Assembly: GCF_011207455.1 (NCBI RefSeq)
Contig: NZ_CP048877.1
Location: forward strand, 1-64,000
Direction of reading: 5' to 3'
Length of the DNA stretch: 64,000 nt
Source of the DNA: Thermosulfuriphilus ammonigenes
GTDB taxonomy: Bacteria > Desulfobacterota > Thermodesulfobacteria > Thermodesulfobacteriales > ST65
The position numbers were made by a program, and so were the translations under genes. The notes under the pieces were generated by a model. The model was not told the DNA's origin and did not search any database. It worked only from the letters and a program-made list of their open reading frames with translations. Within the stretch, counting starts at the first letter, position 1; each line of letters opens with the position of its first letter. This document shows positions 16,573 to 24,370 of this stretch, one piece after another.

Positions 16573-18065
16573 ATAGGAAACCCCACTTCGATTTTGGTTC
16601 CCTCTCCAGGACGGGAATGGATTTCAAAGGTGGCTCCTACAAAGCAGGCCCTCTGCCTAATACTCATCAGGCCATAGCCTCCCGGACGTTGCTGGTTATT
16701 CTCTTCTTGAGGATTGAAACCAATTCCATTGTCCTCAATAGTTAAGAGAATGCGCTTACCGTCTCTTTTTAAGCGGATACTGACCGAATCTGCCCGGGCG
16801 TGTTTTATCACGTTACTCAGGGCCTCCTGAGTAATGCGATAAAGGATGATTTTGTAGGCTTCAGGGATGGCCTCTTCCTCCACCTCGAAGAAAAGTTGGC
16901 AGGTGAGATTAGTTCCCGAAGTAACATGATCGATATACCAACGAAGGGTGGCTTCAAGCCCCAGATCGTCAAGTAAGGGAGGACGGAGATTGAGAATGAT
17001 ATGCCGTGTCTCCTGCATAACTTTGTCTAGAAGTTCCAAAGCTTCTTCGATTTTGGGAGCCTCAAGCCCTCTTCCTTGTTGATGACTCACCAGTACGTGC
17101 TCCAATGTATATCTCACCGCGCTGAGGACTTGGCCTATACCGTCATGAATCTCCATGGAGATTCGTCGACGTTCGTCTTCCTGGGCCTCTAGAAGGCGGT
17201 AGGTCAGGTTTTGAAGCTGTTGTTTAAGACGAGAGATGAGACGATAGTGGGAGTTGCGAATATCTTCGGCAGCCCGCTGGATTATCCTCTGGCGGACTTC
17301 TTGGCTGATGTCTCGAATGACACCGCAAATACTTTCAGGTTGTCCGGTCTGATCAAAGGTGAGGCTGGCATAGATAGCCCCCCAGAGAGGCCGCCCTTGG
17401 GGACCACGGAATCCCATCTCCACTCCCTTGATTATTTCTCCAGAAAGGAGTTGCTGGACCATTTTTTCCCAGGCTGAAACATCCATGGCAAAGGAGGCAA
17501 GCCTCTGGCCGTTAAGCTCATTTTGGCCCAGCCACTGCCTCAGAGCCTGGTTGACTGAAAGGAGGTGACCATCTGGTCGGGGTTCCATACGAAAGATCGG
17601 CAGCGGGAGGTGATCAAGGAGCCCCAAAGGGTTGAGTTCTTTGTAACCATCAACCTCCTTTAAAGTGTGGAGCAGGTAGCGCCCTCGACCTTCAGAGTCT
17701 CGGAATTTTTTAAGCAAGATAAGATATAACCCCCCTCGCCAGAAAAAGGGGATCCGTAAAGCGGGAGTACCCTTTTGGGAAAAGGGGCAGCTTGGGGGAC
17801 GCTGATTTGTTCCGTGGATCAGCTTATAACAAGAGGCTCCTAGAATCTCCTGACGAGGGAGCCGGAGGCAATCTTCAAAGGCCTGATTGGCTTCGATAAT
17901 CATCCCCATTTCGCTGGTTAGAAAGGCGGGCTCTGAGAGGGTGGTAACCTTACTGAGGAGTTTATTAAGGGGGACCTTCTCTGCCTGGGCCCAAGAAGAA
18001 TCCTTCTCTTTTATGGCCTGTGTGGGGCGAGAAAGGCCTTTTTCAGAAGATTCACTAAGCACCAT
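16569..18065 (-). CDS. PAS-containing NarX-type histidine kinase
   Basis: A 498-residue cytoplasmic sensor kinase of the HisKA_3 class. Two PAS-like domains are recognisable. The first is at about 35-150, with a CYKLIH...C...CPF cysteine pattern like that of the hybrid kinase in the same cluster. The second is at about 155-265. A coiled linker precedes the phosphotransfer motif ERRRISMEIHDGIGQ near 300, and an ATPase domain with TIEDNGIGF and GYGLMSIRQRA ends the protein. Such kinases pair with NarL/LuxR-type regulators, and one lies immediately upstream (start 18794, stop 18144). No membrane segment is seen. Confidence 0.87.
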   Translation of the reverse strand: MVLSESSEKGLSRPTQAIKEKDSSWAQAEKVPLNKLLSKVTTLSEPAFLTSEMGMIIEANQAFEDCLRLPRQEILGASCYKLIHGTNQRPPSCPFSQKGTPALRIPFFWRGGLYLILLKKFRDSEGRGRYLLHTLKEVDGYKELNPLGLLDHLPLPIFRMEPRPDGHLLSVNQALRQWLGQNELNGQRLASFAMDVSAWEKMVQQLLSGEIIKGVEMGFRGPQGRPLWGAIYASLTFDQTGQPESICGVIRDISQEVRQRIIQRAAEDIRNSHYRLISRLKQQLQNLTYRLLEAQEDERRRISMEIHDGIGQVLSAVRYTLEHVLVSHQQGRGLEAPKIEEALELLDKVMQETRHIILNLRPPLLDDLGLEATLRWYIDHVTSGTNLTCQLFFEVEEEAIPEAYKIILYRITQEALSNVIKHARADSVSIRLKRDGKRILLTIEDNGIGFNPQEENNQQRPGGYGLMSIRQRACFVGATFEIHSRPGEGTKIEVGFPI

Positions 18066-18143
18066 AATAATTTTTTACCGTCTTTGTCCCCCCTTGGGAA
18101 TAAACAGGAACAAACAATGGCTCTAAACACTGATTAGGTCTCT

Positions 18144-18794
18144 TTACTGAGGAGGCCACCCCACCTTGTGAAGAAAGGAGAGCATTTCCAGTCGATTCTT
18201 CACTCCTAGCTTTTTCATAATGTTGGAGAGATGAACCCTGACGGTATGGGGACTTATACAGAGAATCTGCGAGATATCTCGGTCACTTTTACCTTCGGCC
18301 AGAAGATTGACAATTTCCCGTTCTCTCTTTGTCAGCGACTCGAGGGGAGTCTTGTTAATGCTTTTTTCTACCCGTAAGTAGCCATCTACCACTTGGTCTG
18401 CCACCATAGGGCTCAGATACCGATGTCCAGAGACCACAGCCTTGATAGCCATTTCTAACTCGGAAAAAGAGGCGCCTTTGAGAAGATAACCGTCCGCTCC
18501 GGCCTTAAGGGCTTGGTAAATGTATTCTCGATGACAATACATAGTTAAAACAATGACCTTGGTTTCAGGACAGAGACGCTTGATCTCCTTTGTGGCTTCT
18601 ATGCCCCCTAACCCCTCCATCCGGATATCCATGATGACCACCTGGGGTTTTAACCTGGCAATCTCACTAATAGCTTTACGGCCTTCATCTGATTCCCCAA
18701 CGACATTGAAGTCGGGATTAAGGGAAAGTAGCCCTTTTAGGCCTTCTCTGAGAATGGTGTGATCATCTACTAGAAAAATATTGATCTTAGCCAA
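18144..18794 (-). CDS. NarL/LuxR-family response regulator
   Basis: A 216-residue two-domain regulator. The receiver domain has the acidic pair Asp10-Asp11, phospho-acceptor Asp56 in VVIMDIRME, and a conserved Lys in YLLKGAS near 106. The C-terminal GerE/LuxR helix-turn-helix contains LTKREREIVNLLAEGKSDRDI and HTVRVHLSNIMKKL. It is the first gene of the minus-strand signalling cluster and the obvious partner of the NarX-like kinase that follows after 78 bases. The upstream 207 bases are AT-rich and probably hold the cluster promoter, but I could not settle on a convincing -35/-10 pair. Confidence 0.92.
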   Translation of the reverse strand: MAKINIFLVDDHTILREGLKGLLSLNPDFNVVGESDEGRKAISEIARLKPQVVIMDIRMEGLGGIEATKEIKRLCPETKVIVLTMYCHREYIYQALKAGADGYLLKGASFSELEMAIKAVVSGHRYLSPMVADQVVDGYLRVEKSINKTPLESLTKREREIVNLLAEGKSDRDISQILCISPHTVRVHLSNIMKKLGVKNRLEMLSFLHKVGWPPQ

Positions 18795-19001
18795 AATTAC
18801 CTCACCTTGACAAAGTCTGTCTTATAATCGACGTTTGACCCCAATTTTTAAATAGTCTCATTTAAGTATATTGATCTAAACAGATTAGTAAACATTAGCG
18901 CCGGGAAGGAAATAGGTCTGAAGACTTAGGAAATATTCAGATAGATTTTGGAAGGCCATAAAACCAGAAAGAGAGTCAAATCTTTAAAAAGATAGAATAA
19001 T

Positions 19002-19604
19002 TTAAATAAAAAAACTTATCAACTCCCCTGGTACTGGAGCGGAGACCGACGAGGTAGTGTATTTACCCTGATCAGCCATCTGTCTTTTTTCTATAAGTTC
19101 TTTTAGAATCTCCTCAAGGGCCTCTCTTTCTTTTTGGGAAGCTTTAGCAGCTACCCGATAGTCTTGGGGGGAAGGATTGGCAGGGGCCAGAGCGGCTCTT
19201 TTGACTTGTCTCATCTTAGCAAGTGTGGCCCTCGGATCACCCGGGATACTGCTGGTGTCGATGGAAACCTCACCGCCAACAGCATATTTTCGGCCATCAG
19301 GCCCGGTTCGGTACTGATAATGGGGGCCACCTCGCACATACTGGCCACCTACAGTAAGATGGGCCATCTCATGGGCTCTTACTTGGGCATCGATTTGTTT
19401 GAGGCGACGAATTTCGGCAAGTTCCTCAGGACTTAAAGGTTGACCGTCTTTGCCCTTAACCCTAGAAAGGGAGAGGTGGTCAGAGCTCTTCGGGGCCTCA
19501 GACGAAGACTCTTTGACCCTCTGGAAGGTGGCTTCCCTCGGAGATTGTTCCGAGGGAGAGGAAAAGACCCTTATGCTGGCAGGGTCTATCTTTCGGAGCT
19601 CCAT
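19002..19604 (-). CDS. SprA-like protein with HExxH motif
   Basis: A 200-residue protein of the SprA-related family. The core RAHEMAHLTVGGQYVRGG contains a zincin-type HExxH at His78-His82, followed by GPHYQYRTGPDGRKYAVGGEV, the other hallmark of the family. The N-terminal 50 residues are Ser/Arg-rich and of low complexity, and the C-terminus is helical. Whether it is an active metalloprotease is unknown. It starts one base before the fliD stop region on the same strand, making it the last gene of the flagellar operon. No signal peptide is evident. Confidence 0.75.
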   Translation of the reverse strand: MELRKIDPASIRVFSSPSEQSPREATFQRVKESSSEAPKSSDHLSLSRVKGKDGQPLSPEELAEIRRLKQIDAQVRAHEMAHLTVGGQYVRGGPHYQYRTGPDGRKYAVGGEVSIDTSSIPGDPRATLAKMRQVKRAALAPANPSPQDYRVAAKASQKEREALEEILKELIEKRQMADQGKYTTSSVSAPVPGELISFFI

Positions 19605-19605
19605 T

Positions 19606-21039
19606 CTATGATTTTTGGCCTCCTTTAGCTATGGCAGTGAGCAAATCTATCTGCCGGCTCAGGTAATCTGAGGTCTGCTGATACTGTCCAAGGATAAGTT
19701 CAAGGTTATTAAATTGTTTCCTTAATCGCTCTTCATAACGGCTGATCCGCTCCTCAAGGACTTCTTTTCGCTTGGCAATCCGGTCAAGGGACTCCTGGAT
19801 TCCATCTTCACGGCTGGTGATAGCTCCATCTGTTTCATTAAGGAAGGAATCAAGGGTACTGTCCAGTTTGACCATCAAACCATTGGTACTATCAGTAAAA
19901 AGGGTGGAAACCTGATCAGGATAGTTCTGGAGGACTTCGGTTAGACGAGTGTCGTCTACCTCAAGCTTTCCATCTTCGTTAAAAGCAATTCCAATGGCTG
20001 CCAAACTGTTTACTTCTGCCGGCAAAGAGGTTACCTGAGTGGTGGTCACCCGCTGAAGCCTGGTTCGCATCATGGTGGTGGTAGCGTCTCCAAATAGGGC
20101 CCCCGTCTCCCCAGTAGCTGCGTCGTATTTTTGGAGTTCCTGAAAGGCGGAGACCACTCCATTATAAGCCTCCACAAAGGTCGCCAGCTTTGCCTTAACA
20201 GAGGCTATATCCCGGGAGATACTTATAGTGACAGTCTTGGTGGAGTCTGCGGAGACTAGGCTTATCTCCACCCCCTCGATAAGATCACTGAAGGTATTAG
20301 AGGAGCGATAAACAGTGAGACCATCAAATATAAGTTCGGCATCTTGGGCCGCCTGGGTTTCGGTCATGTTGGTGACCGAACTATTATAAGCCAAAGCCGA
20401 AAGGCCGGTGGTATCCTGCTCATCTGGGGCTTCATTAAATACGCCGTCACCGTCTTCGTCTATATCGATGGTGATGGTATTACTTGCCCCGGTCTGGTTG
20501 GCCGAAAGAAGGAGGTAATAATTGCCTGTTCCGTCGTTAACAACCTGGGCACTTACTCCGGCATTGGCCTCGTTTATGGCCTGAGCAATTCCCGAAAGGG
20601 AGTTGTTGGTGCTGGTGATTTCTATATCAACCGGGGTTCCAGAGCTTACGGTGATCCTTAAGGTTCCGGTGCCTATGGTGGCCGTAGAGGAGGAAAAGGC
20701 AGCGCTTTGGAGCTTTTGAGAGGTAGCCAGGCGGTTGACAGTAATTTCATGGCTTCCGGGTAAAGGGGTGCCGGTGGTTGAAACAGTAAGAATACTCTCA
20801 TCAGAACTTGAGGCCTGATAGGCCTCAAAGGAGCTAGAATTTTTTAAGCTTGAAACCTCACTGGCTAGGGTATTTAGGGCTGCCCGTAAGGTTCCGTAGG
20901 CACTCAGTTTTACATTGTAGATCTCTTCCTGGTTCTCCAGGAGCTTTATAGGACGCCGCTCAAGCTCCACCAATTGTTGAATGATGTTGTCAACATCTAG
21001 GCCGGATACCAGACCACTTACGCTGATAGCCATAGGCAC
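19606..21039 (-). CDS. fliD: FliD, flagellar filament cap protein
   Basis: A 477-residue flagellar cap (HAP2) that promotes polymerisation of exported flagellin at the filament tip. The N-terminal ISVSGLVSGLDVDNIIQQL and VELERRPI are characteristic, as is the C-terminal coiled coil with YEERLRKQFNNLE. The length is normal. It starts with GGAGGAG upstream and follows the fliT-like gene by 10 bases. The export substrate probably uses FliT as chaperone, and the order fliS-fliT-fliD matches many flagellar operons. Confidence 0.95.
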   Translation of the reverse strand: MPMAISVSGLVSGLDVDNIIQQLVELERRPIKLLENQEEIYNVKLSAYGTLRAALNTLASEVSSLKNSSSFEAYQASSSDESILTVSTTGTPLPGSHEITVNRLATSQKLQSAAFSSSTATIGTGTLRITVSSGTPVDIEITSTNNSLSGIAQAINEANAGVSAQVVNDGTGNYYLLLSANQTGASNTITIDIDEDGDGVFNEAPDEQDTTGLSALAYNSSVTNMTETQAAQDAELIFDGLTVYRSSNTFSDLIEGVEISLVSADSTKTVTISISRDIASVKAKLATFVEAYNGVVSAFQELQKYDAATGETGALFGDATTTMMRTRLQRVTTTQVTSLPAEVNSLAAIGIAFNEDGKLEVDDTRLTEVLQNYPDQVSTLFTDSTNGLMVKLDSTLDSFLNETDGAITSREDGIQESLDRIAKRKEVLEERISRYEERLRKQFNNLELILGQYQQTSDYLSRQIDLLTAIAKGGQKS

Positions 21040-21049
21040 TCCTCCTTTT

Positions 21050-21361
21050 TCAAAGGGCCCGATACCCTTCGTAGGCCTTGAGAGCCTCTTTTTTTCGGGG
21101 AATCTGGGAGAGCTTCTGGGCTATGGCCTTTTTCTTCTCTCGAGCCAGTTGCTCTACGCTCTCCTCAAGGGCCCGGAGTTCCTTTAAAAAGGGGAGCATC
21201 TCTGGCCCTAATAAATCTTCTCTTTTTCTCAATTCTTCATAAAGGACAGCCCTTTGAGACATAAGGGGATTTAACTCTTCATATCGATCTTGGTTGAGGA
21301 GTTCGCCTATTTCCTGAGAAAGAGAAATTAGCTGATTTAAGAGGCTATAGAGGTTATTCAT
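21050..21361 (-). CDS. fliT: FliT-like flagellar chaperone
   Basis: A 103-residue, all-helical, highly charged protein between fliS and fliD. Size, helical content and position fit FliT, the export chaperone that binds FliD. Sequence conservation of FliT is low, so the call leans on context. Its start overlaps the fliS stop by 8 bases. Confidence 0.65.
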   Translation of the reverse strand: MNNLYSLLNQLISLSQEIGELLNQDRYEELNPLMSQRAVLYEELRKREDLLGPEMLPFLKELRALEESVEQLAREKKKAIAQKLSQIPRKKEALKAYEGYRAL

Positions 21362-21758
21362 TTTCTTTTTCCGCCTTTCTTTCCTGTTTAACGGCCTCTT
21401 TCCAGGCCTCGTAAAGAATATTCAAGACCTTTTCGACATTTTTAAGGTGAGAGACTTCATTTTTGAGATTGGCCCAGGTGAGCTCCTGCTGGATAAATAG
21501 ATAAAGCCCTTCAAGGTTGGCCACCAGCTCTTCCTGGAGGTTGCGATCCAGGGCGGCATTAAGCTCTCCGACAATGGCGATGGCTTTGGTAAGGTGTCTC
21601 CCCTTTTCGGCCATATTTCCGGCTAAAATGGCCTTGGTAGCCATACGGACAGATTCCAGTAGCCCCTCATAGAGTTTTAAAAGAATCCATCCTTTATCGG
21701 TAAAGGTGGTGGTTTCGACTTGTTTATATGTGGCAAGCGCCATGGCTGGGTTAGACAT
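21354..21758 (-). CDS. fliS: FliS, flagellin export chaperone
   Basis: A 134-residue helical protein of the FliS family. It binds the C-terminal disordered region of flagellin in the cytoplasm and prevents premature polymerisation. The family pattern YKQVETTTFTDKGWILLKLYEGLLES near the N-terminus is clear. GGAGGAG precedes ATG 21758. It lies downstream of the flagellin gene on the same strand, beyond a GC-rich hairpin, and starts the fliS-fliT-fliD-SprA run. Confidence 0.92.
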   Translation of the reverse strand: MSNPAMALATYKQVETTTFTDKGWILLKLYEGLLESVRMATKAILAGNMAEKGRHLTKAIAIVGELNAALDRNLQEELVANLEGLYLFIQQELTWANLKNEVSHLKNVEKVLNILYEAWKEAVKQERKAEKENE

Positions 21759-21786
21759 ATAACTCCTCCTGGAACTCTCTAATTGA

Positions 21787-21794
21787 TTATCGGC
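21787..21794 (-). promoter_or_regulatory. Possible sigma-28 -10 element upstream of fliS
   Basis: On the minus strand GCCGATAA at 21787-21794 equals the sigma-28 -10 consensus and lies 29 bases before the fliS start. No TAAA box sits at the usual distance, so the promoter is uncertain; a TTTAAAA lies only a few bases upstream. Confidence 0.35.
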
Positions 21795-21875
21795 ATCTCC
21801 GTTTTAAAGCCTGAGTCTGGATACACTTCTCCCTCTTTCTAGAAAATGCTACTTAAATGTAGATTAGAGCCAATT

Positions 21876-21903
21876 CCGGGGCACGGGAGCCCCCGTGCCC
21901 CGG
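21876..21903 (-). terminator. GC-rich hairpin after the flagellin gene
   Basis: A perfect 12-bp stem, CCGGGGCACGGG with CCCGTGCCCCGG, has a 4-base loop and starts 9 bases after the flagellin stop. There is no T-run after it on the minus strand, so it may be an mRNA-stabilising hairpin or an inefficient terminator that keeps flagellin mRNA in excess of fliS. Confidence 0.7.
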
Positions 21904-21912
21904 TCTAAGGCC

Positions 21913-24198
21913 TTATCCCTGGAGGAGGGAGAGGGCCGCCTGCGGCAGCATGTTGGCCTGGGCCAACATGGCTGTTCCTGCCTGCTGCAGGATCTGAGCC
22001 CGGGTGAGCTCGGCCGTCTCGGCAGCGAAGTCGGCATCCAGGATCCGGCTTCTGGCCGCTGAGAGGTTTTCAGAGACGTTGGCCAGATTGGAAACGGTGG
22101 ATTCAAGACGATTCATCACCGCACCAAACTGGCTTCGGATGTCACTTATCTGTTGGAGGGCCTCGTCGATAATATCAATGGCCTTCTGGGCCCCGGCCTT
22201 GGTGGAGATATCGATACTCTGGACGGTGCCAAAGTCGGCTTCATCAAAGCCGCCCACGGTGGCATCTTCACCACCGATACTGATGGGATCGCCGGTGAGA
22301 CTCTCAAGGGCTACCGTTCCCTTGAAGTAATAGTAACCCACTGAAGAGTCGGTGGTGTCGACACCATCATGGGTGAAAAGATCGACGTTATTGGTATCAA
22401 GGCTGGTGCTACCATCTGAGGCCGTACCATTAAACTTGAGCCGGATATTCTGACCATATTTGGCCTCAATGATCAAATGGCTGGTACCATCACTCTGCTC
22501 CTCCATATAGGCCCTGATACCCGCCAGACGATAGGTTCCACTGGAGACGGCCTGCTGGATAGCGTTGTTAATGGCTCCAACCAGCACGCCGGTGGAGTCA
22601 TCAGCCTCGATATCGGCCTCGATTTTTACCGTGACACCGTTTATCTCAAAGATAATGGAGTCGGAGCTGCTGGCATCAACGGCATTCACCCGACCCAGAT
22701 CAACCTTGGTATAGGCTGTAGCCTTGACCACGTCTTTAAGACCCTCGGTGTTGTTGATCTTTCGGGCGATAGCCACTGCCGACCAGGCATCGGAGGAGTC
22801 GCCAGAGCTGGTGGTGTAGGCAGCCGTGAGGAACACCTCGCTAGTGGAGGAGTCCTCGTCAATGTTCCAGTAGGCATCGCTGGTAGAGGTGCTGGTAAGG
22901 GTGTAACCCACGTCACCTACTTTGATGGTGATATCACCGTTATCAATGCCGAAGGTAGAAGAAGTGAATTCGGTGTTGGTGAAGGCCGTATCTGCCTCGT
23001 AAGTTCCTTCAGCAAACCCGGCGATGTTAGGACCTGGTCCGGAGATGACAATGTCTTTTTGGGAGCGCAGGGTTACCGAACCCCGGATGACAAAATTATC
23101 TCCATTGTCGAGGTTATAGACGTTGGAGAGCCCGCTATCAGTGGTGAAGACATCTTCTCCAGCCCCAAGAGTGGCCTCGATTTCGATGTTGCGGCCATCG
23201 ATGGACTTAAGGGTGATCTTATAAGGAGCCGTGGTGTTACCGGTGGCAGCGTACTCGGCCATAACGCCGGTGGAGTCACTGATTTCATTTATGGCCTCAA
23301 CCAGATTCTGGGCGACGGTGACAGCTGAAGCATTTACTGTTACCGCCCCTACATTGACCCCGTTGATCACCAGGTCGCCGGCCTCAAGGTTATCTGTTCC
23401 GGCGGTGATACCGAAACTGACCTCGGCCTGGTTGACCACCGCCCGGACACCGGTTTTCTCCGCATAATCGTTGATGGCCGCTGCCAGAGCGATAGCGCTG
23501 GCCGCATGGTCGGTGGTGGAGTAGGGGTCGTCAGAGGCCCGGGTGCCCCGAATCTCATAACCATTGATAACCAGATCCCCATCCTCAAGGGCGGCGAGGC
23601 TTCCAGCGTTGGCCGGTTTGCCTATTCCAGGTCCGGAGTTGGTTACACTTACCAGACCAAACTCACCAGTCTGGGTGCCGCCGGTGGCTCCAAGCTTGTA
23701 GGCCTGGACAGCGGAGAACTTGGCCTCGATAGTCTCCCTGGAGTTAGCCCCAACCTGGAACTCGGCCTTTGTCAGGCTACCATCGAGGAGTTTAATCCCC
23801 GAGAAACTGGTGGTGTTGGCAATTCGGTTGATCTCTTCAATCCTCTGTTTGACCTCGAGCTGGAGCGAAGCTCGATCCTCGTCGGTGGCATCATCGTTGG
23901 CTGCCTGGACAGCCAGCTCCCGGATACGCTGGAGCATGTTAGTGACCTCATCCAGGGCCCCTTCAGCCGTCTGAAGCATGGAAATACCATTGTTGGCGTT
24001 ACGGATGGCTTGGTTAAGACCCCGGATCTGAGCGGTCATCCTGGTGCTGATGGCCAGCCCAGCGGCATCATCCTTGGCGCTGTTGATCCTCAGGCCTGAA
24101 GAGAGCCTCTGAAGTGAACGCTGAAGCAAACTCTGGGTCTTGGTGAGATTACGCTGAGCGTTTAGTGAGGCGATGTTAGTGTTGACAACGATAGGCAT
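21913..24198 (-). CDS. fliC: Flagellin with enlarged central domain
   Basis: A 761-residue flagellin. The N-terminal D0/D1 region (MPIVVNTNIASLNAQRNL, then residues to about 170) and the C-terminal D1/D0 region (about 660-761, ending SLLQG) are strongly conserved. The roughly 480 residues between them are Thr/Ser/Asp-rich and include two flagellin_IN-type repeats containing GDLVING near 205 and 275. The protein is much longer than typical 280-500-residue flagellins and its outer domains should be surface-exposed. Strong AAGGAGGAGG precedes ATG 24198, about 130 bases downstream of a sigma-28 promoter. The Ser/Thr-rich surface makes glycosylation plausible. Confidence 0.95.
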   Translation of the reverse strand: MPIVVNTNIASLNAQRNLTKTQSLLQRSLQRLSSGLRINSAKDDAAGLAISTRMTAQIRGLNQAIRNANNGISMLQTAEGALDEVTNMLQRIRELAVQAANDDATDEDRASLQLEVKQRIEEINRIANTTSFSGIKLLDGSLTKAEFQVGANSRETIEAKFSAVQAYKLGATGGTQTGEFGLVSVTNSGPGIGKPANAGSLAALEDGDLVINGYEIRGTRASDDPYSTTDHAASAIALAAAINDYAEKTGVRAVVNQAEVSFGITAGTDNLEAGDLVINGVNVGAVTVNASAVTVAQNLVEAINEISDSTGVMAEYAATGNTTAPYKITLKSIDGRNIEIEATLGAGEDVFTTDSGLSNVYNLDNGDNFVIRGSVTLRSQKDIVISGPGPNIAGFAEGTYEADTAFTNTEFTSSTFGIDNGDITIKVGDVGYTLTSTSTSDAYWNIDEDSSTSEVFLTAAYTTSSGDSSDAWSAVAIARKINNTEGLKDVVKATAYTKVDLGRVNAVDASSSDSIIFEINGVTVKIEADIEADDSTGVLVGAINNAIQQAVSSGTYRLAGIRAYMEEQSDGTSHLIIEAKYGQNIRLKFNGTASDGSTSLDTNNVDLFTHDGVDTTDSSVGYYYFKGTVALESLTGDPISIGGEDATVGGFDEADFGTVQSIDISTKAGAQKAIDIIDEALQQISDIRSQFGAVMNRLESTVSNLANVSENLSAARSRILDADFAAETAELTRAQILQQAGTAMLAQANMLPQAALSLLQG

Positions 24199-24336
24199 GG
24201 TTACTACCTCCTCCTTGATTTTTGTTGGGCGTCCTTGCCCTTTAGTTAGGTGGTGCTTAAGAGCAATCTTTTAAAAACCTATGAACAATCCCGGGCTATC
24301 ACCTCCTTAACTCTCTAATCTTTCATCTAGTAAAGA

Positions 24337-24364
24337 TGGTCGGCTGGAAGGCAGGGAAACTTTA
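24337..24364 (-). promoter_or_regulatory. Sigma-28 (FliA) promoter of the flagellin gene
   Basis: On the minus strand TAAAGTTT (24357-24364) is followed after 12 bases by GCCGACCA (24337-24344), close to the sigma-28 consensus TAAAGTTT-N11-GCCGATAA. It lies about 140 bases before the flagellin start and abuts the stop of the upstream glycosyltransferase gene. The leader it would produce also contains an AAGGAGGTGAT sequence that is not next to a start codon. Confidence 0.75.
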
Positions 24365-24370
24365 AACTTT

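Noticed and set aside
22477-23328. A 283-residue frame antisense to the flagellin insert
   Set aside because: It shadows the flagellin gene and is Gly/Val/Asp-rich as expected for the complement of Thr/Ser-rich codons; no start signal.
23506-24099. A second antisense frame in flagellin
   Set aside because: Same reasoning: overlap with a strongly conserved gene and no homology.
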